From Flavobacterium silvaticum (GTDB taxonomy: Bacteria; Bacteroidota; Bacteroidia; Flavobacteriales; Flavobacteriaceae): DNA of 64,000 bases. The translations under genes and the position numbers were made by a program. Shown piece after piece: positions 1-8,152 of the stretch (positions are counted from its first letter, which is position 1; every line of letters begins with the position of its first letter). The stretch spans positions 1 to 64,000 of the forward strand of contig NZ_JAAMPU010000104.1 in NCBI RefSeq assembly GCF_012911565.1, written 5' to 3'. A model generated the notes under the pieces. The model was not told the DNA's origin and searched no databases. It was given only the letters and a program-made list of their open reading frames with translations.

Positions 1-57
1 AACATCGTATTGACACAGGGAAGCAACGTGAAGACGTTGCGTGTGATCAAACGGTAA
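1..57 (+). CDS. C-terminal tail of an upstream gene (partial)
   Basis: An open frame enters from the left edge and stops at TAA 55-57; 18 residues are visible, ending in VKTLRVIKR. A basic, valine/isoleucine-rich end like this resembles the last strand of type IX secretion sorting domains (typical ends such as KKIIK), but the visible part is too short to assign. The frame is followed by a good terminator at 87-112. Confidence 0.5.
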   Translation, partial: NIVLTQGSNVKTLRVIKR

Positions 58-112
58 TTGACAATTAAGTAACGATTAACAATTAAGCCCCGACGCAAGT
101 CGGGGCTTTTTT
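55..112 (+). terminator. Short-period AT repeat and rho-independent terminator
   Basis: Bases 55-86 are an AT-rich near-repeat (AATTGACAATTAAG followed by CGATTAACAATTAAG). Bases 87-94 (GCCCCGAC) pair perfectly with 99-106 (GTCGGGGC) over a GCAA loop and are followed by a run of T, a classic terminator for the partial gene ending at 57. Confidence 0.85.
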
Positions 113-214
113 ATTGGGTAAAGGAATTCTACGAATGCAAGAAGGACGGGTGATGCCTCTGCGGTGTACTTGTGTCTTCGTAGCATAAAATCCAGTAAAT
201 CCGTGTTGGGAATC

Positions 215-270
215 TTTGTGGCAATCCAACGTGTGGCTTTTAAAAAGTCCACACGTTGGATTGCCACAAA
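215..270. repeat. Perfect 22-bp inverted repeat (long hairpin)
   Basis: Bases 215-236 are exactly complementary to 249-270; the pairing continues inward with one bulged base (237-241 with 243-247), so almost the whole 56 bp folds into one hairpin. There is no T-run on either side, so it is not a simple terminator. It sits between the upstream gene's terminator and that of prfC. It could be a remnant of a miniature inverted-repeat element. Confidence 0.75.
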
Positions 271-320
271 ATTCTTTTACAAAATTCGCTACGGTGATAT
301 TTAAATCATGGCAAACAGAA

Positions 321-350
321 GCCAAAAAAAAACCGGCTCATCGCCGGTTT
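321..350 (-). terminator. prfC terminator
   Basis: On the minus strand the stem AAACCGGC / GCCGGTTT (343-350 with 330-337) encloses a 5-base loop and runs into a T-tract (complement of 324-332). It begins 5 bases past the prfC stop codon. Confidence 0.85.
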
Positions 351-354
351 GTCT

Positions 355-1944
355 TTAATCCATTTCAGAAGTGTAAAACAGTTTTACTGTCGGGTATTTT
401 GAAACGGTCATTTGAATGGTAAAGTCAGAATCGGCAAGGAAAACCAATTGGCCGTATTTGTCATGGGCAAGGAATTTTTGCTTGATGCGCTTGAACTCCC
501 TGAATTCCTCATTTTTTGGGTCATCGGGTTTTACCCAACAGGCTTTATGGACCGCGAAAGGTTCGTACGTACATTTTGCACCGTATTCATGTTCGAGGCG
601 ATATTGGATAACCTCATATTGAAGCGCACCGACGGTTCCGATGACTTTTCTTCCGTTCATTTCGAGCGTGAATAACTGTGCGACTCCTTCATCCATCAAT
701 TGGTCGACACCTTTTTCGAGCTGCTTGGCTTTCATCGGGTCGGCGTTGTTGATGTATCGGAAATGCTCCGGAGAGAAACTCGGGATTCCTTTGAATGACA
801 ATTTTTCACCTTCGGTCAATGTATCCCCAATCTTGAAGTTCCCGGTGTCGTGCAAACCAACAATGTCACCCGGGTATGAAATATCGACGATTTCTTTTTT
901 CTCTGCGAAGAAGGCATTCGGACTTGAAAATTTCAGGGTTTTATCCTGGCGCACGTGCAGATACGGTTTGTTGCGTTCAAATGTTCCAGAAACGATTTTG
1001 ACGAAAGCCAGGCGGTCGCGGTGTTTCGGATCCATATTCGCGTGGATTTTAAAAACAAACCCGGTGAGTTTTGTCTCGTCAGGTTTGACTTCACGGGTTT
1101 CCGATTCTTTCGGGCGTGGGGCAGGAGCGATGTCTATGAAGCAATCGAGCAATTCACGGACACCGAAGTTATTTAAGGCAGAACCAAAAAACACCGGCTG
1201 TAAATTCCCGTCAAGGTAATCCTGACGCTCGAATTTCGGATAGACTTCATCGATGAGTTCGAGTTCTTCGCGCAGTTTATTCGCCGGTTTTTCCCCGATT
1301 ATTTTTTCGAGTTCCGGATTCTGGACATCCGAAAAAGCAATCGTTTCCTCAATATTCTTGCGACTGTCTCCACTGAATAAATTGATGTTTTTCTCCCACA
1401 GGTTATAAATTCCCTGAAAGTCGTACCCCATGCCTATCGGGAAACTCAAAGGCGTCACGCGAAGCCCTAGCTTCTGTTCCACTTCATCCATCAAATCAAA
1501 AGCGTCTTTACCTTCACGGTCGAGCTTGTTGATGAAAACAATCATCGGGATATTTCGCATACGGCAAACCGAAACGAGTTTTTCCGTCTGTTCCTCGACA
1601 CCTTTTGCCACGTCGATCACAACAATAACGGAATCTACAGCGGTAAGAGTCCGATACGTATCTTCAGCGAAATCCTTGTGTCCGGGCGTATCGAGAATGT
1701 TGATTTTTTTGTCTTTGTAATTGAACGCAAGTACCGAAGTCGAGACCGAGATTCCTCTCTGGCGCTCAATTTCCATAAAGTCGCTCGTTGCGCCCTTCTT
1801 GATCTTGTTGCTCTTTACGGCACCGGCTTCCTGGATGGCACCACCGAACAAAAGCAGTTTTTCGGTCAGCGTGGTCTTACCGGCATCGGGGTGGGAAATG
1901 ATGCCAAACGTGCGGCGTCTTTCGATTTCTTTTAAAAAACTCAT
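355..1944 (-). CDS. prfC: Peptide chain release factor 3
   Basis: 529 residues, the usual RF3 length. This translational GTPase recycles RF1/RF2 from the ribosome after peptide release, in the cytosol. The N-terminal G domain shows the P-loop SHPDAGKTTLTE, the switch region with RGISVSTSV, DTPGHKDF and the NKLD base-recognition motif, followed by the EF-Tu-like barrel and the RF3 C-terminal domain. The ATG is preceded by a -7 element (TATCTTTG, minus strand, 1962-1969). It is monocistronic, with its own terminator. Identification is firm. Confidence 0.96.
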   Translation of the reverse strand: MSFLKEIERRRTFGIISHPDAGKTTLTEKLLLFGGAIQEAGAVKSNKIKKGATSDFMEIERQRGISVSTSVLAFNYKDKKINILDTPGHKDFAEDTYRTLTAVDSVIVVIDVAKGVEEQTEKLVSVCRMRNIPMIVFINKLDREGKDAFDLMDEVEQKLGLRVTPLSFPIGMGYDFQGIYNLWEKNINLFSGDSRKNIEETIAFSDVQNPELEKIIGEKPANKLREELELIDEVYPKFERQDYLDGNLQPVFFGSALNNFGVRELLDCFIDIAPAPRPKESETREVKPDETKLTGFVFKIHANMDPKHRDRLAFVKIVSGTFERNKPYLHVRQDKTLKFSSPNAFFAEKKEIVDISYPGDIVGLHDTGNFKIGDTLTEGEKLSFKGIPSFSPEHFRYINNADPMKAKQLEKGVDQLMDEGVAQLFTLEMNGRKVIGTVGALQYEVIQYRLEHEYGAKCTYEPFAVHKACWVKPDDPKNEEFREFKRIKQKFLAHDKYGQLVFLADSDFTIQMTVSKYPTVKLFYTSEMD

Positions 1945-1961
1945 AGGGTTGAAATAGGGTG

Positions 1962-1969
1962 CAAAGATA
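1962..1969 (-). promoter_or_regulatory. prfC -7 promoter element
   Basis: Minus-strand TATCTTTG fits the Bacteroidota -7 consensus TAnnTTTG, 17 bases before the prfC start codon. I see no clear TTG at the usual -33 spacing. Confidence 0.55.
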
Positions 1970-1973
1970 GTTG

Positions 1974-2755
1974 AAAGTTTGAAGTTCGGGAGTTCGGAAG
2001 ATCGGAAGTGAATTTCTTGAGGTAGAAGACGGGATAAGTCTGGTGCGGTGTTGTAGAAAACTAACTGAACTATATTCAGGTTTATTAGAGGAGCATTCTT
2101 CGATCTGTTTCTTGCGAACTTTTGAACTCCCGAACTTCAAACTTTTTCAGGGCGTGCCGGCGGCCGGAAACTTCTTGTAAAAGGTGCCTTTGTTGTGGCC
2201 GCCGTCGCGCTGCCCACTTTTAGTCCTTGCTGCCTCTCGTGGTTTGCAACGGCCGTTTTGGAGCTTCCGTTGGTCGCTCAAAACAGCCGGCAAACCATCT
2301 CGCTGCCGCTGTGGGCTAACCGTTTGCATCGCTCACGCATACGGAAAGAACCGGCACTCATTTCAATTGAAGAAAATTTATGAATTGATGCAGTTTTAAT
2401 GTATTTAGGGTATTTTGGAAAAATGTACCTTGCTAGGGTGGGAGGGGCAAGCTCCACTTTTAAATAAGCCCATACTGCAAGCACTTCGTTTTTTTACCCG
2501 AAATCCTTTAAGATGTCCGAAAAGGTGCAACCAGCAAAAATCTAAAAACGAAGCGCGTCCAGAAATCTAAACATTATATTACGCAGGAGAGCATAAGAAC
2601 GCCCGCGTGAGGGATGGCAGCATATGTTTGAGCTCTTTTGTTCCGCCTTCGGACAAAAAGCGAGTGCGGCCAGCCCGACGGCGGCTTACAAAAACAAAGG
2701 CCACAGCCTGTAGTTTTTGTTGGCAGCCGGCACGCCCTGAAAAAGTTTGAAGTTC
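1974..2755. repeat. Gene-free stretch of nested inverted repeats
   Basis: The 1.1 kb between prfC and the next gene has no convincing coding frame. Bases 1974-1995 are the exact reverse complement of 2124-2145 (22 bp). Bases 2132-2161 are the exact reverse complement of 2726-2755 (30 bp). Inside the larger pair, the reverse complement of about 2195-2240 still resembles 2650-2690 (both contain GCGACGGCGGCC- or CCGACGGCGGC-like text), so a longer element of about 100 bp seems to be present in two opposed, diverged copies. A shorter inverted pair (CTTCGTTTTT near 2485 and AAAAACGAAG near 2543) lies at the centre. Confidence 0.8.
2612..2675 (+). repeat. Dispersed structured repeat, copy A (possible ncRNA)
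   Basis: The pattern is GGATGGCAGCA, six bases, TGAGCTC, a 23-base hairpin-forming segment (TTTTGTTCCG with CGGACAAAA), AGCGAGTGC, three bases, CAGCC. The same conserved blocks with a different central hairpin occur at 49858-49925. Conserved flanks around a changing stem-loop suggest selection on structure. This recalls the abundant Flavo-1 RNA motif known from Flavobacteria, but I cannot check the match. Confidence 0.55.
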
Positions 2756-2856
2756 AGAAGATCCAGATTCCCGAAGAATATATTTAAACCTACTGACATT
2801 GGGCACCCGAATTTAGTTTGCTGCGTTAGACTGCGCCACCTCCCAACTTTGCCAAG

Positions 2857-2935
2857 TTTCCTGACTTTCCTGACTTTCCTGACTTTTCCGACTGCCATCT
2901 TCCGATCTCCCCATCTTCCGAACTTCCGATCTCCC
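2857..2935. repeat. Short tandem repeats upstream of the parvulin gene
   Basis: Three perfect 9-bp units TTTCCTGAC fill 2857-2883. They are followed by reiterated CATCTTCCGATCTCCC-type text to about 2935. This second part is roughly the reverse complement of the GTTCGGAAGATCGGAAG text at 1992-2008, so related short repeats lie at both ends of the gene-free stretch in opposite orientation. Confidence 0.65.
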
Positions 2936-2974
2936 AAACGCCAACTAATTTTTTGTTAATACCCAAACCCTAAC

Positions 2975-3004
2975 TTGCTTAATAGGATTGAATTGCTACA
3001 TTTG
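2975..3004 (+). promoter_or_regulatory. Promoter of the parvulin/MoxR gene group
   Basis: TTG at 2975-2977, a 19-base spacer and TACATTTG at 2997-3004 match the Bacteroidota sigma-A consensus (TTG, about 19 bases, TAnnTTTG). The leader to the chosen start codon at 3069 is roughly 60 bases. Confidence 0.75.
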
Positions 3005-3068
3005 TTTCCGCTAAAACCAAACATCATCCGGGCCGTTGCCCATTAACGTTAAAGTCGCTTTCAAAAGA

Positions 3069-5033
3069 ATGAATTTCAATAAGTTGATGCTCGGGATTTG
3101 CTTCCTTGGAATGGTCGCAACCGCCCAAAAAGTAAAGAAAGAAGAACTTTTCACTATCGATAACAAACCGTATTACTCAGACGAATTCGTCCGTGTCTAC
3201 AAAAAGAACCTGGATCTGGTCAAAGATGAGTCCCAAAAGGACTTGGATCAGTACCTGGAGTTGTTCATCGGTTACAAACTCAAAATCAATAAGGCATACA
3301 AACTCGGGCTTGAGAAAGGTGGGGCTTACCATCAGGAACTCAACCAATACCGCGACCAGCTGGCCAAAGGGTATATGACCGATACCAAAGTGACCAAAGA
3401 GCTTGTCGATGAAGCGTATCAGCGCTCATTAAAAGAAATCCGTGCCTCCCACATTTTAATCCTTGCCGATGAAAATGCTGTTCCTGCCGATACATTGAAA
3501 GCCTGGAACAAAATCCAGGAAGTTTATAAAAAAGCGGCTGCCGGGGAAGATTTCGACAAACTGGCCGAACAATATTCACAAGACCCGTCAGCTAAGGAAA
3601 ACAAAGGTGACTTGGGTTATTTCTCTGCTTTTCGAATGGTGTATCCGTTTGAAAATGCGGCATACAAAACGGCGAAAGGACAGGTTTCGAAACCCTTCCG
3701 TACACGTTTTGGTTATCATATCCTAAAGGTGGATGATGTACGTGACAACCGCGGTGAAGTTTCGGTAGCCCATATCATGGTGCTTAGTCCTGCCGATGCC
3801 GATGAAGCCACAAAAGCGGCCGCGAAACAAAAGATCTTCGATGTCTATCAGAAATTACAGCAGGGTGAGAACTTCGAAAGCCTTGCGAAACAATTTTCGG
3901 ATGATAAATCTTCATCATCGAAAGGGGGCGTATTGAATCGCTTCGGATCGGGTCAATTGAGCTCTGAGGAATTTGAAAATGTTGCTTTTTCGCTTTCTAA
4001 AGACAAACCTTTATCGGAACCTTTCCAGAGTGCTTTCGGATGGCATATCGTGAAATTCATAGATCGTTATCCGGTCAAGACATTGGCGGAAATGCAGGCT
4101 GAACTCGAAAGCAAAGTCAGCAAGGACGATCGTTCCAAACTTATAGCCGAATCGATGAGCGAAAAACTTCACAAGAAATACAATGTGAAGCGAAACGATA
4201 AAATGTATAAGGCGGTAAAAGCTACGGTTACCGATGATTATTACAAATCGGAATGGAAAAAACCGAACCTTGATAATTTCAAGGATAAATTACTGACCGT
4301 AAAAGACAGCGTGTATCCGGCTTCGAATTTTGTCAATTATCTGTTCATACAACAAAAGGCAGGGCATACCGAAAAACCAATCGGTGCACTTGTAGATAAG
4401 GTGTATGCCAAATATGAAGACGAGCAGTTGAATTCGTATTACAAAGGCGACCTTGAAAAGGAATTCCCGGAATTTGCCGCCGTTATGGACGAATACCGCG
4501 ACGGATTGCTGTTGTTCGACCTGATGGAGAAAGAAATCTGGCAGCGTTCCAAAACAGATACACTTGGGCTCAAGGCTTACTTTGAGCAGAATAAAGCGAA
4601 TTATTCGTGGAAGAACAGGGCAGATGTGGTCATTGCCTCTTCGACAAGCCAGGATGTGATCAAGGAAGCGCGCAAAATGCTCCAGAAAGATGCCGCGGCC
4701 GATGCCATCAAACAAAAACTCAATGTCAAAGACAAAGTGAATGTCATGACGACTTCGGGAACTTTTGAAGAAGGGAATGATGCCTTGCCAAAAGGGATGA
4801 AGTTTGAAAAAGGCGTGTCTGAAATCATTAAGGACGGCGACTATTATTTTGTCGTCAAAGTCAATAAGGTGATGCCTGCCGGGCCAAAAACGCTCGATGA
4901 GGCGAAAGGGAAAGTAGTAAATGACTACCAGCAATCGCTCGAGGAAAACTGGGTGAAGGATTTACGCAAGGAGTTCACGGTTGTCGTCAACCGTCCGAAT
5001 TTCGAGGAACTTAAAAAAGAAATGAAGCAATAA
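3069..5033 (+). CDS. Periplasmic peptidyl-prolyl isomerase, two parvulin domains
   Basis: 654 residues from ATG 3069; an in-frame ATG at 3036 would only add eleven residues in front of a clear signal peptide (KLMLGICFLGMVATAQ), so the later start is preferred. Two tandem rotamase domains follow at about 122-222 (begins RASHILIL) and 230-330 (begins VAHIMVLS), each with the GYHILKV or GWHIVKF end. The long C-terminal part is alpha/beta and unassigned. As a SurA/PrsA-type folding catalyst it should help exported and outer-membrane proteins fold in the periplasm. A second parvulin gene follows 44 bases downstream. Confidence 0.85.
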   Translation: MNFNKLMLGICFLGMVATAQKVKKEELFTIDNKPYYSDEFVRVYKKNLDLVKDESQKDLDQYLELFIGYKLKINKAYKLGLEKGGAYHQELNQYRDQLAKGYMTDTKVTKELVDEAYQRSLKEIRASHILILADENAVPADTLKAWNKIQEVYKKAAAGEDFDKLAEQYSQDPSAKENKGDLGYFSAFRMVYPFENAAYKTAKGQVSKPFRTRFGYHILKVDDVRDNRGEVSVAHIMVLSPADADEATKAAAKQKIFDVYQKLQQGENFESLAKQFSDDKSSSSKGGVLNRFGSGQLSSEEFENVAFSLSKDKPLSEPFQSAFGWHIVKFIDRYPVKTLAEMQAELESKVSKDDRSKLIAESMSEKLHKKYNVKRNDKMYKAVKATVTDDYYKSEWKKPNLDNFKDKLLTVKDSVYPASNFVNYLFIQQKAGHTEKPIGALVDKVYAKYEDEQLNSYYKGDLEKEFPEFAAVMDEYRDGLLLFDLMEKEIWQRSKTDTLGLKAYFEQNKANYSWKNRADVVIASSTSQDVIKEARKMLQKDAAADAIKQKLNVKDKVNVMTTSGTFEEGNDALPKGMKFEKGVSEIIKDGDYYFVVKVNKVMPAGPKTLDEAKGKVVNDYQQSLEENWVKDLRKEFTVVVNRPNFEELKKEMKQ

Positions 5034-5077
5034 GAACTGCCTGCCATCGTTCGTTTTAATTGCTTAAAAATTAAAGT

Positions 5078-6469
5078 ATGAGATATCTCACCAAATTATT
5101 CCTGATTCTTTTGTTAGTGCCGACCATTATGCCGGCTCAGGAAATCATTCCGATGACTGCTTCCACAGAACAGTCACAACCGCCGCGCCGCCAGAAAATC
5201 GACGGAATCGTGGCTACTGTGGGCGATTACATTATCCTGGATTCGGACATCGACAAATCGATTCTCGAAATGAAAAGCCAGAGTCGTGACATGCCGGATT
5301 TCTCACGTTGCGAAATCCTGGGAAAACTCATGGAAGACCGTTTGTATGCACACCAGGCCATACAGGACAGTATTGTGGTCAGCGATGCACAGGTTCGCGA
5401 GCGTATGTCGAAACAAATCGACTATATGGTTGAACAATTGGGTGATATGCAAAAAGTGGTTGAATATTTCCGCAAAGATTCAGAAGATGATTTCCGTACC
5501 GATATGTTCGAAATCGTCAAAATGGGAATGCTGACCCAGGAAATGACGAGCAAGATTGTAGACGATGTCCAGATCACGCCGGAAGAAGTGCGTACGTTTT
5601 TCAATAAAATCCCGGAAGCCGACCGTCCAATATTCGGAGCCGAAATGGAGGTGGCCCAAATTGTAATCGCCCCAAAAATAAGCGATGCCGATAAACAGGC
5701 TGCCATTAACAGGTTAAAGGAAATCAAGAAAGAAGTTCAGGAAGGTGCGAGTTTCTTTGGAAAAGCCGTTTTGTATACCGATGATAAAGCGTCCAGCTCG
5801 ACCGGAGGTTTTTACAAGATGAACCGCAAGACGCAATTCGTAAAGGAATTCAAGGATGTTGCTTTCAGTTTGCAGGAAGGCGAAATATCGGAACCGTTTG
5901 AAACGGAATACGGGTATCATATCATCATGGTGGAAAAAATCCGCGGGCAGGAACTTGAACTTCGCCACATCCTGATTTCGCCTAAGGTCAGCGACCAGGC
6001 CATGAAAGAGGCGCGCGAAAAGGCCATGTTGATCAAAAAACGTATCGACGATAAGGAAATCACTTTCTCGGAAGCGGCCAAAATGATGTCGGACCAAAAA
6101 GAAACCCGTAATAACGGCGGTGTTTTGATCAACCCAAGAACCCAGGATACGCGTTTTGAACTGACTAAAATGGATCCGTCGCTGTATCGTGAAGTATCGA
6201 ATTTAAAAGACAATGAAGTGTCTTATCCGGTTCTCGATGAAGAGCAAGGCAAAAAAACATTTAAATTGTATACGGTTACAAACAGATATGATGAACACGT
6301 TGCCGATTATGCAAAGGATTACACCAAGATCAAGGCACTCGCACTCAAAGAAAAGCAGTTCGAGGCCGTAGGGAAATGGTTCGATGAAAAAATCAAGACC
6401 ACTTACGTAAAGGTCAACGGCGAATACCGCGATTGTAAGTTCACAAATGACTGGATGAAAAAAATCTGA
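5078..6469 (+). CDS. SurA-like peptidyl-prolyl isomerase
   Basis: 463 residues with an N-terminal signal peptide (LTKLFLILLLVPTIMPAQ). A SurA N-terminal-like segment (VGDYIILDSDIDKS onward) precedes two parvulin domains starting near residues 188 (VAQIVIAP) and 292 (LRHILISP). This is the domain order of SurA, the periplasmic chaperone for beta-barrel proteins, and its length is close to SurA. It probably forms an operon with the preceding parvulin and the MoxR gene behind it. Confidence 0.87.
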   Translation: MRYLTKLFLILLLVPTIMPAQEIIPMTASTEQSQPPRRQKIDGIVATVGDYIILDSDIDKSILEMKSQSRDMPDFSRCEILGKLMEDRLYAHQAIQDSIVVSDAQVRERMSKQIDYMVEQLGDMQKVVEYFRKDSEDDFRTDMFEIVKMGMLTQEMTSKIVDDVQITPEEVRTFFNKIPEADRPIFGAEMEVAQIVIAPKISDADKQAAINRLKEIKKEVQEGASFFGKAVLYTDDKASSSTGGFYKMNRKTQFVKEFKDVAFSLQEGEISEPFETEYGYHIIMVEKIRGQELELRHILISPKVSDQAMKEAREKAMLIKKRIDDKEITFSEAAKMMSDQKETRNNGGVLINPRTQDTRFELTKMDPSLYREVSNLKDNEVSYPVLDEEQGKKTFKLYTVTNRYDEHVADYAKDYTKIKALALKEKQFEAVGKWFDEKIKTTYVKVNGEYRDCKFTNDWMKKI

Positions 6470-6512
6470 TCCGGAACCATAAAAAATAAAAATAACAATA
6501 GCCAATAATTAA

Positions 6513-7466
6513 ATGTCTGACGTCGCTGCAATCCAAAACCTGGTCGAAAAACGAAAAGCCCTCAAAGCCGAAATATCCAAAGTAATCGTAGGACAGGATG
6601 CAGTTGTCGATGAAATTCTACTCGCTATTTTTTCTGGCGGACATGCATTGCTCGTCGGCGTTCCCGGGCTTGCAAAAACGTTGATGGTCAATACCATTTC
6701 ACAGGCGTTGGGGCTTGATTTCAAACGCATACAGTTTACGCCCGATTTGATGCCGTCGGACATTCTCGGAAGTGAAATACTCGATGAGAACCGACAGTTC
6801 AAATTCGTTCGCGGGCCTATCTTCTCAAATATCATCTTAGCCGATGAAATCAACCGGACGCCGCCCAAAACGCAGGCCGCTTTGCTTGAAGCGATGCAGG
6901 AGCGTGCGGTGACTATTTCCGGCCAGACCCATAAACTATCGCTGCCGTATTTTGTACTGGCAACCCAAAACCCGATAGAGCAGGAAGGAACGTATCCGTT
7001 GCCCGAAGCCCAGCTCGACCGTTTCATGTTCTCGATAAAATTGGATTACCCGAGTTTTGCAGAAGAAGTGCAGGTGGTGAAAGCCACTACTTCTGATGAA
7101 AAGCCAACTATAAATGCCTTGTTTTCCGATACTGAGATCATCGCTTTTCAACACCTGGTGCGTCGTGTTCCGGTTGCCGATAATGTGATCGAATACGCCG
7201 TGACACTCGTCAGCAAGACCCGTCCGGATAATGACATGGCGACGGACTTCATCAAAAATTATATCGATTGGGGAGCGGGGCCACGTGCGTCTCAAAACCT
7301 GATTCTTGCCGCAAAGGCACACGCTGCGTTTAACGGGAAATATTCTCCGGATATTGAAGACGTTAAAGCGGTCGCGACAGGAATCCTGCGACATCGTGTC
7401 GTCAAGAACTACAAAGCCGACGCGGAAGGGATTTCTATCGAAAAAATCATTTCGACCTTATTGTAA
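6513..7466 (+). CDS. MoxR-family AAA+ ATPase
   Basis: 317 residues. It shows a Walker A motif GVPGLAKT, Walker B ILADEINR, the sensor motif LATQNPIEQEGTYPLPEAQ and the C-terminal lid typical of MoxR/RavA proteins, which remodel or mature partner proteins, usually ones with von Willebrand A domains. It lies 43 bases after the SurA-like gene on the same strand. The DUF58/BatA-type partner genes that usually follow moxR are absent: the next gene is on the opposite strand. Confidence 0.92.
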   Translation: MSDVAAIQNLVEKRKALKAEISKVIVGQDAVVDEILLAIFSGGHALLVGVPGLAKTLMVNTISQALGLDFKRIQFTPDLMPSDILGSEILDENRQFKFVRGPIFSNIILADEINRTPPKTQAALLEAMQERAVTISGQTHKLSLPYFVLATQNPIEQEGTYPLPEAQLDRFMFSIKLDYPSFAEEVQVVKATTSDEKPTINALFSDTEIIAFQHLVRRVPVADNVIEYAVTLVSKTRPDNDMATDFIKNYIDWGAGPRASQNLILAAKAHAAFNGKYSPDIEDVKAVATGILRHRVVKNYKADAEGISIEKIISTLL

Positions 7467-7490
7467 TCGAATCATTTCAGGAACTCAAGT

Positions 7491-8144
7491 TCACCTGTTG
7501 AGGACTATCTTCTCGTTGCCGGTCATGGCATCTTGCTCAATTCCACGTTTCAGGTATTTGGTTAGGATCAGTTCCGTTTTGGTAAAGTCGAATTTCCAGA
7601 GTTCGTTATTGATGTAAATGGTTCGGTAATCATACCACCAGTTCGTTCCGAATCTCGGATTTACGGAAAAAGTCTTGAGGTTTCCAAGATTCCGGATCTT
7701 TCCATCTTTAGAAAAGACCACTTCTCCTTTTGCCGTTTTGTACGTTCCGGCAATAAGGTTGGCGTTGAGGTATTTTGTGAATTCGTCTGTGTTGATTCCT
7801 TCAGGGCCGATGATTTTTGCGGCGTCTTTCAATTTCACGAATTCTTCCGATTGTTTGTGTTTTCTTACGAACGCATCGATTAAAATGGTGGAATCATTGA
7901 TTATTCGTTTCCGTTCCGATTCATAATTCCTTTTGGATGGATTTCCCCACGTATTTACGGTTGCATACAGCGTGATTGTATCTTTTGAAACCCTTGCCAG
8001 AAAAGTTTCCATATAGTCGTCTTCGAAATGGTCTTTGTCGATGTATTTCCTGAGAATATAAATGCCTTCGTCGAACTTTTCCTTTTTGCCACAACTGATC
8101 GTCAAACAGAAAACCAGGAATATGTAAACAAGGTTTTTCATCAT
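7491..8144 (-). CDS. Hypothetical lipoprotein
   Basis: 217 residues (or 216 from the second Met). The N-terminus is a lipoprotein signal with lipobox LTISC, so the protein should be lipid-anchored after cleavage before that cysteine. The rest is a soluble, lysine-rich domain with repeated short beta-type segments (GTYKTAKGEVVFSKDGKI). I do not recognise the family. It follows the next gene upstream on the minus strand by 8 bases and probably shares its transcript. Confidence 0.7.
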   Translation of the reverse strand: MMKNLVYIFLVFCLTISCGKKEKFDEGIYILRKYIDKDHFEDDYMETFLARVSKDTITLYATVNTWGNPSKRNYESERKRIINDSTILIDAFVRKHKQSEEFVKLKDAAKIIGPEGINTDEFTKYLNANLIAGTYKTAKGEVVFSKDGKIRNLGNLKTFSVNPRFGTNWWYDYRTIYINNELWKFDFTKTELILTKYLKRGIEQDAMTGNEKIVLNR

Positions 8145-8152
8145 AGCTGATG

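Noticed and set aside
2184..2399. Short open frames in the 1945-3068 gap (60-87 residues, both strands)
   Set aside because: They run through inverted repeats, have repeat-like composition and no recognisable start context or domain.
4290..4934. Long antisense frames inside real genes (for example 214 residues antisense to the first parvulin, 221 antisense to aconitase, 303 antisense to mltG)
   Set aside because: They mirror codon bias of the true gene on the other strand, lack recognisable domains and have no promoter or terminator of their own.
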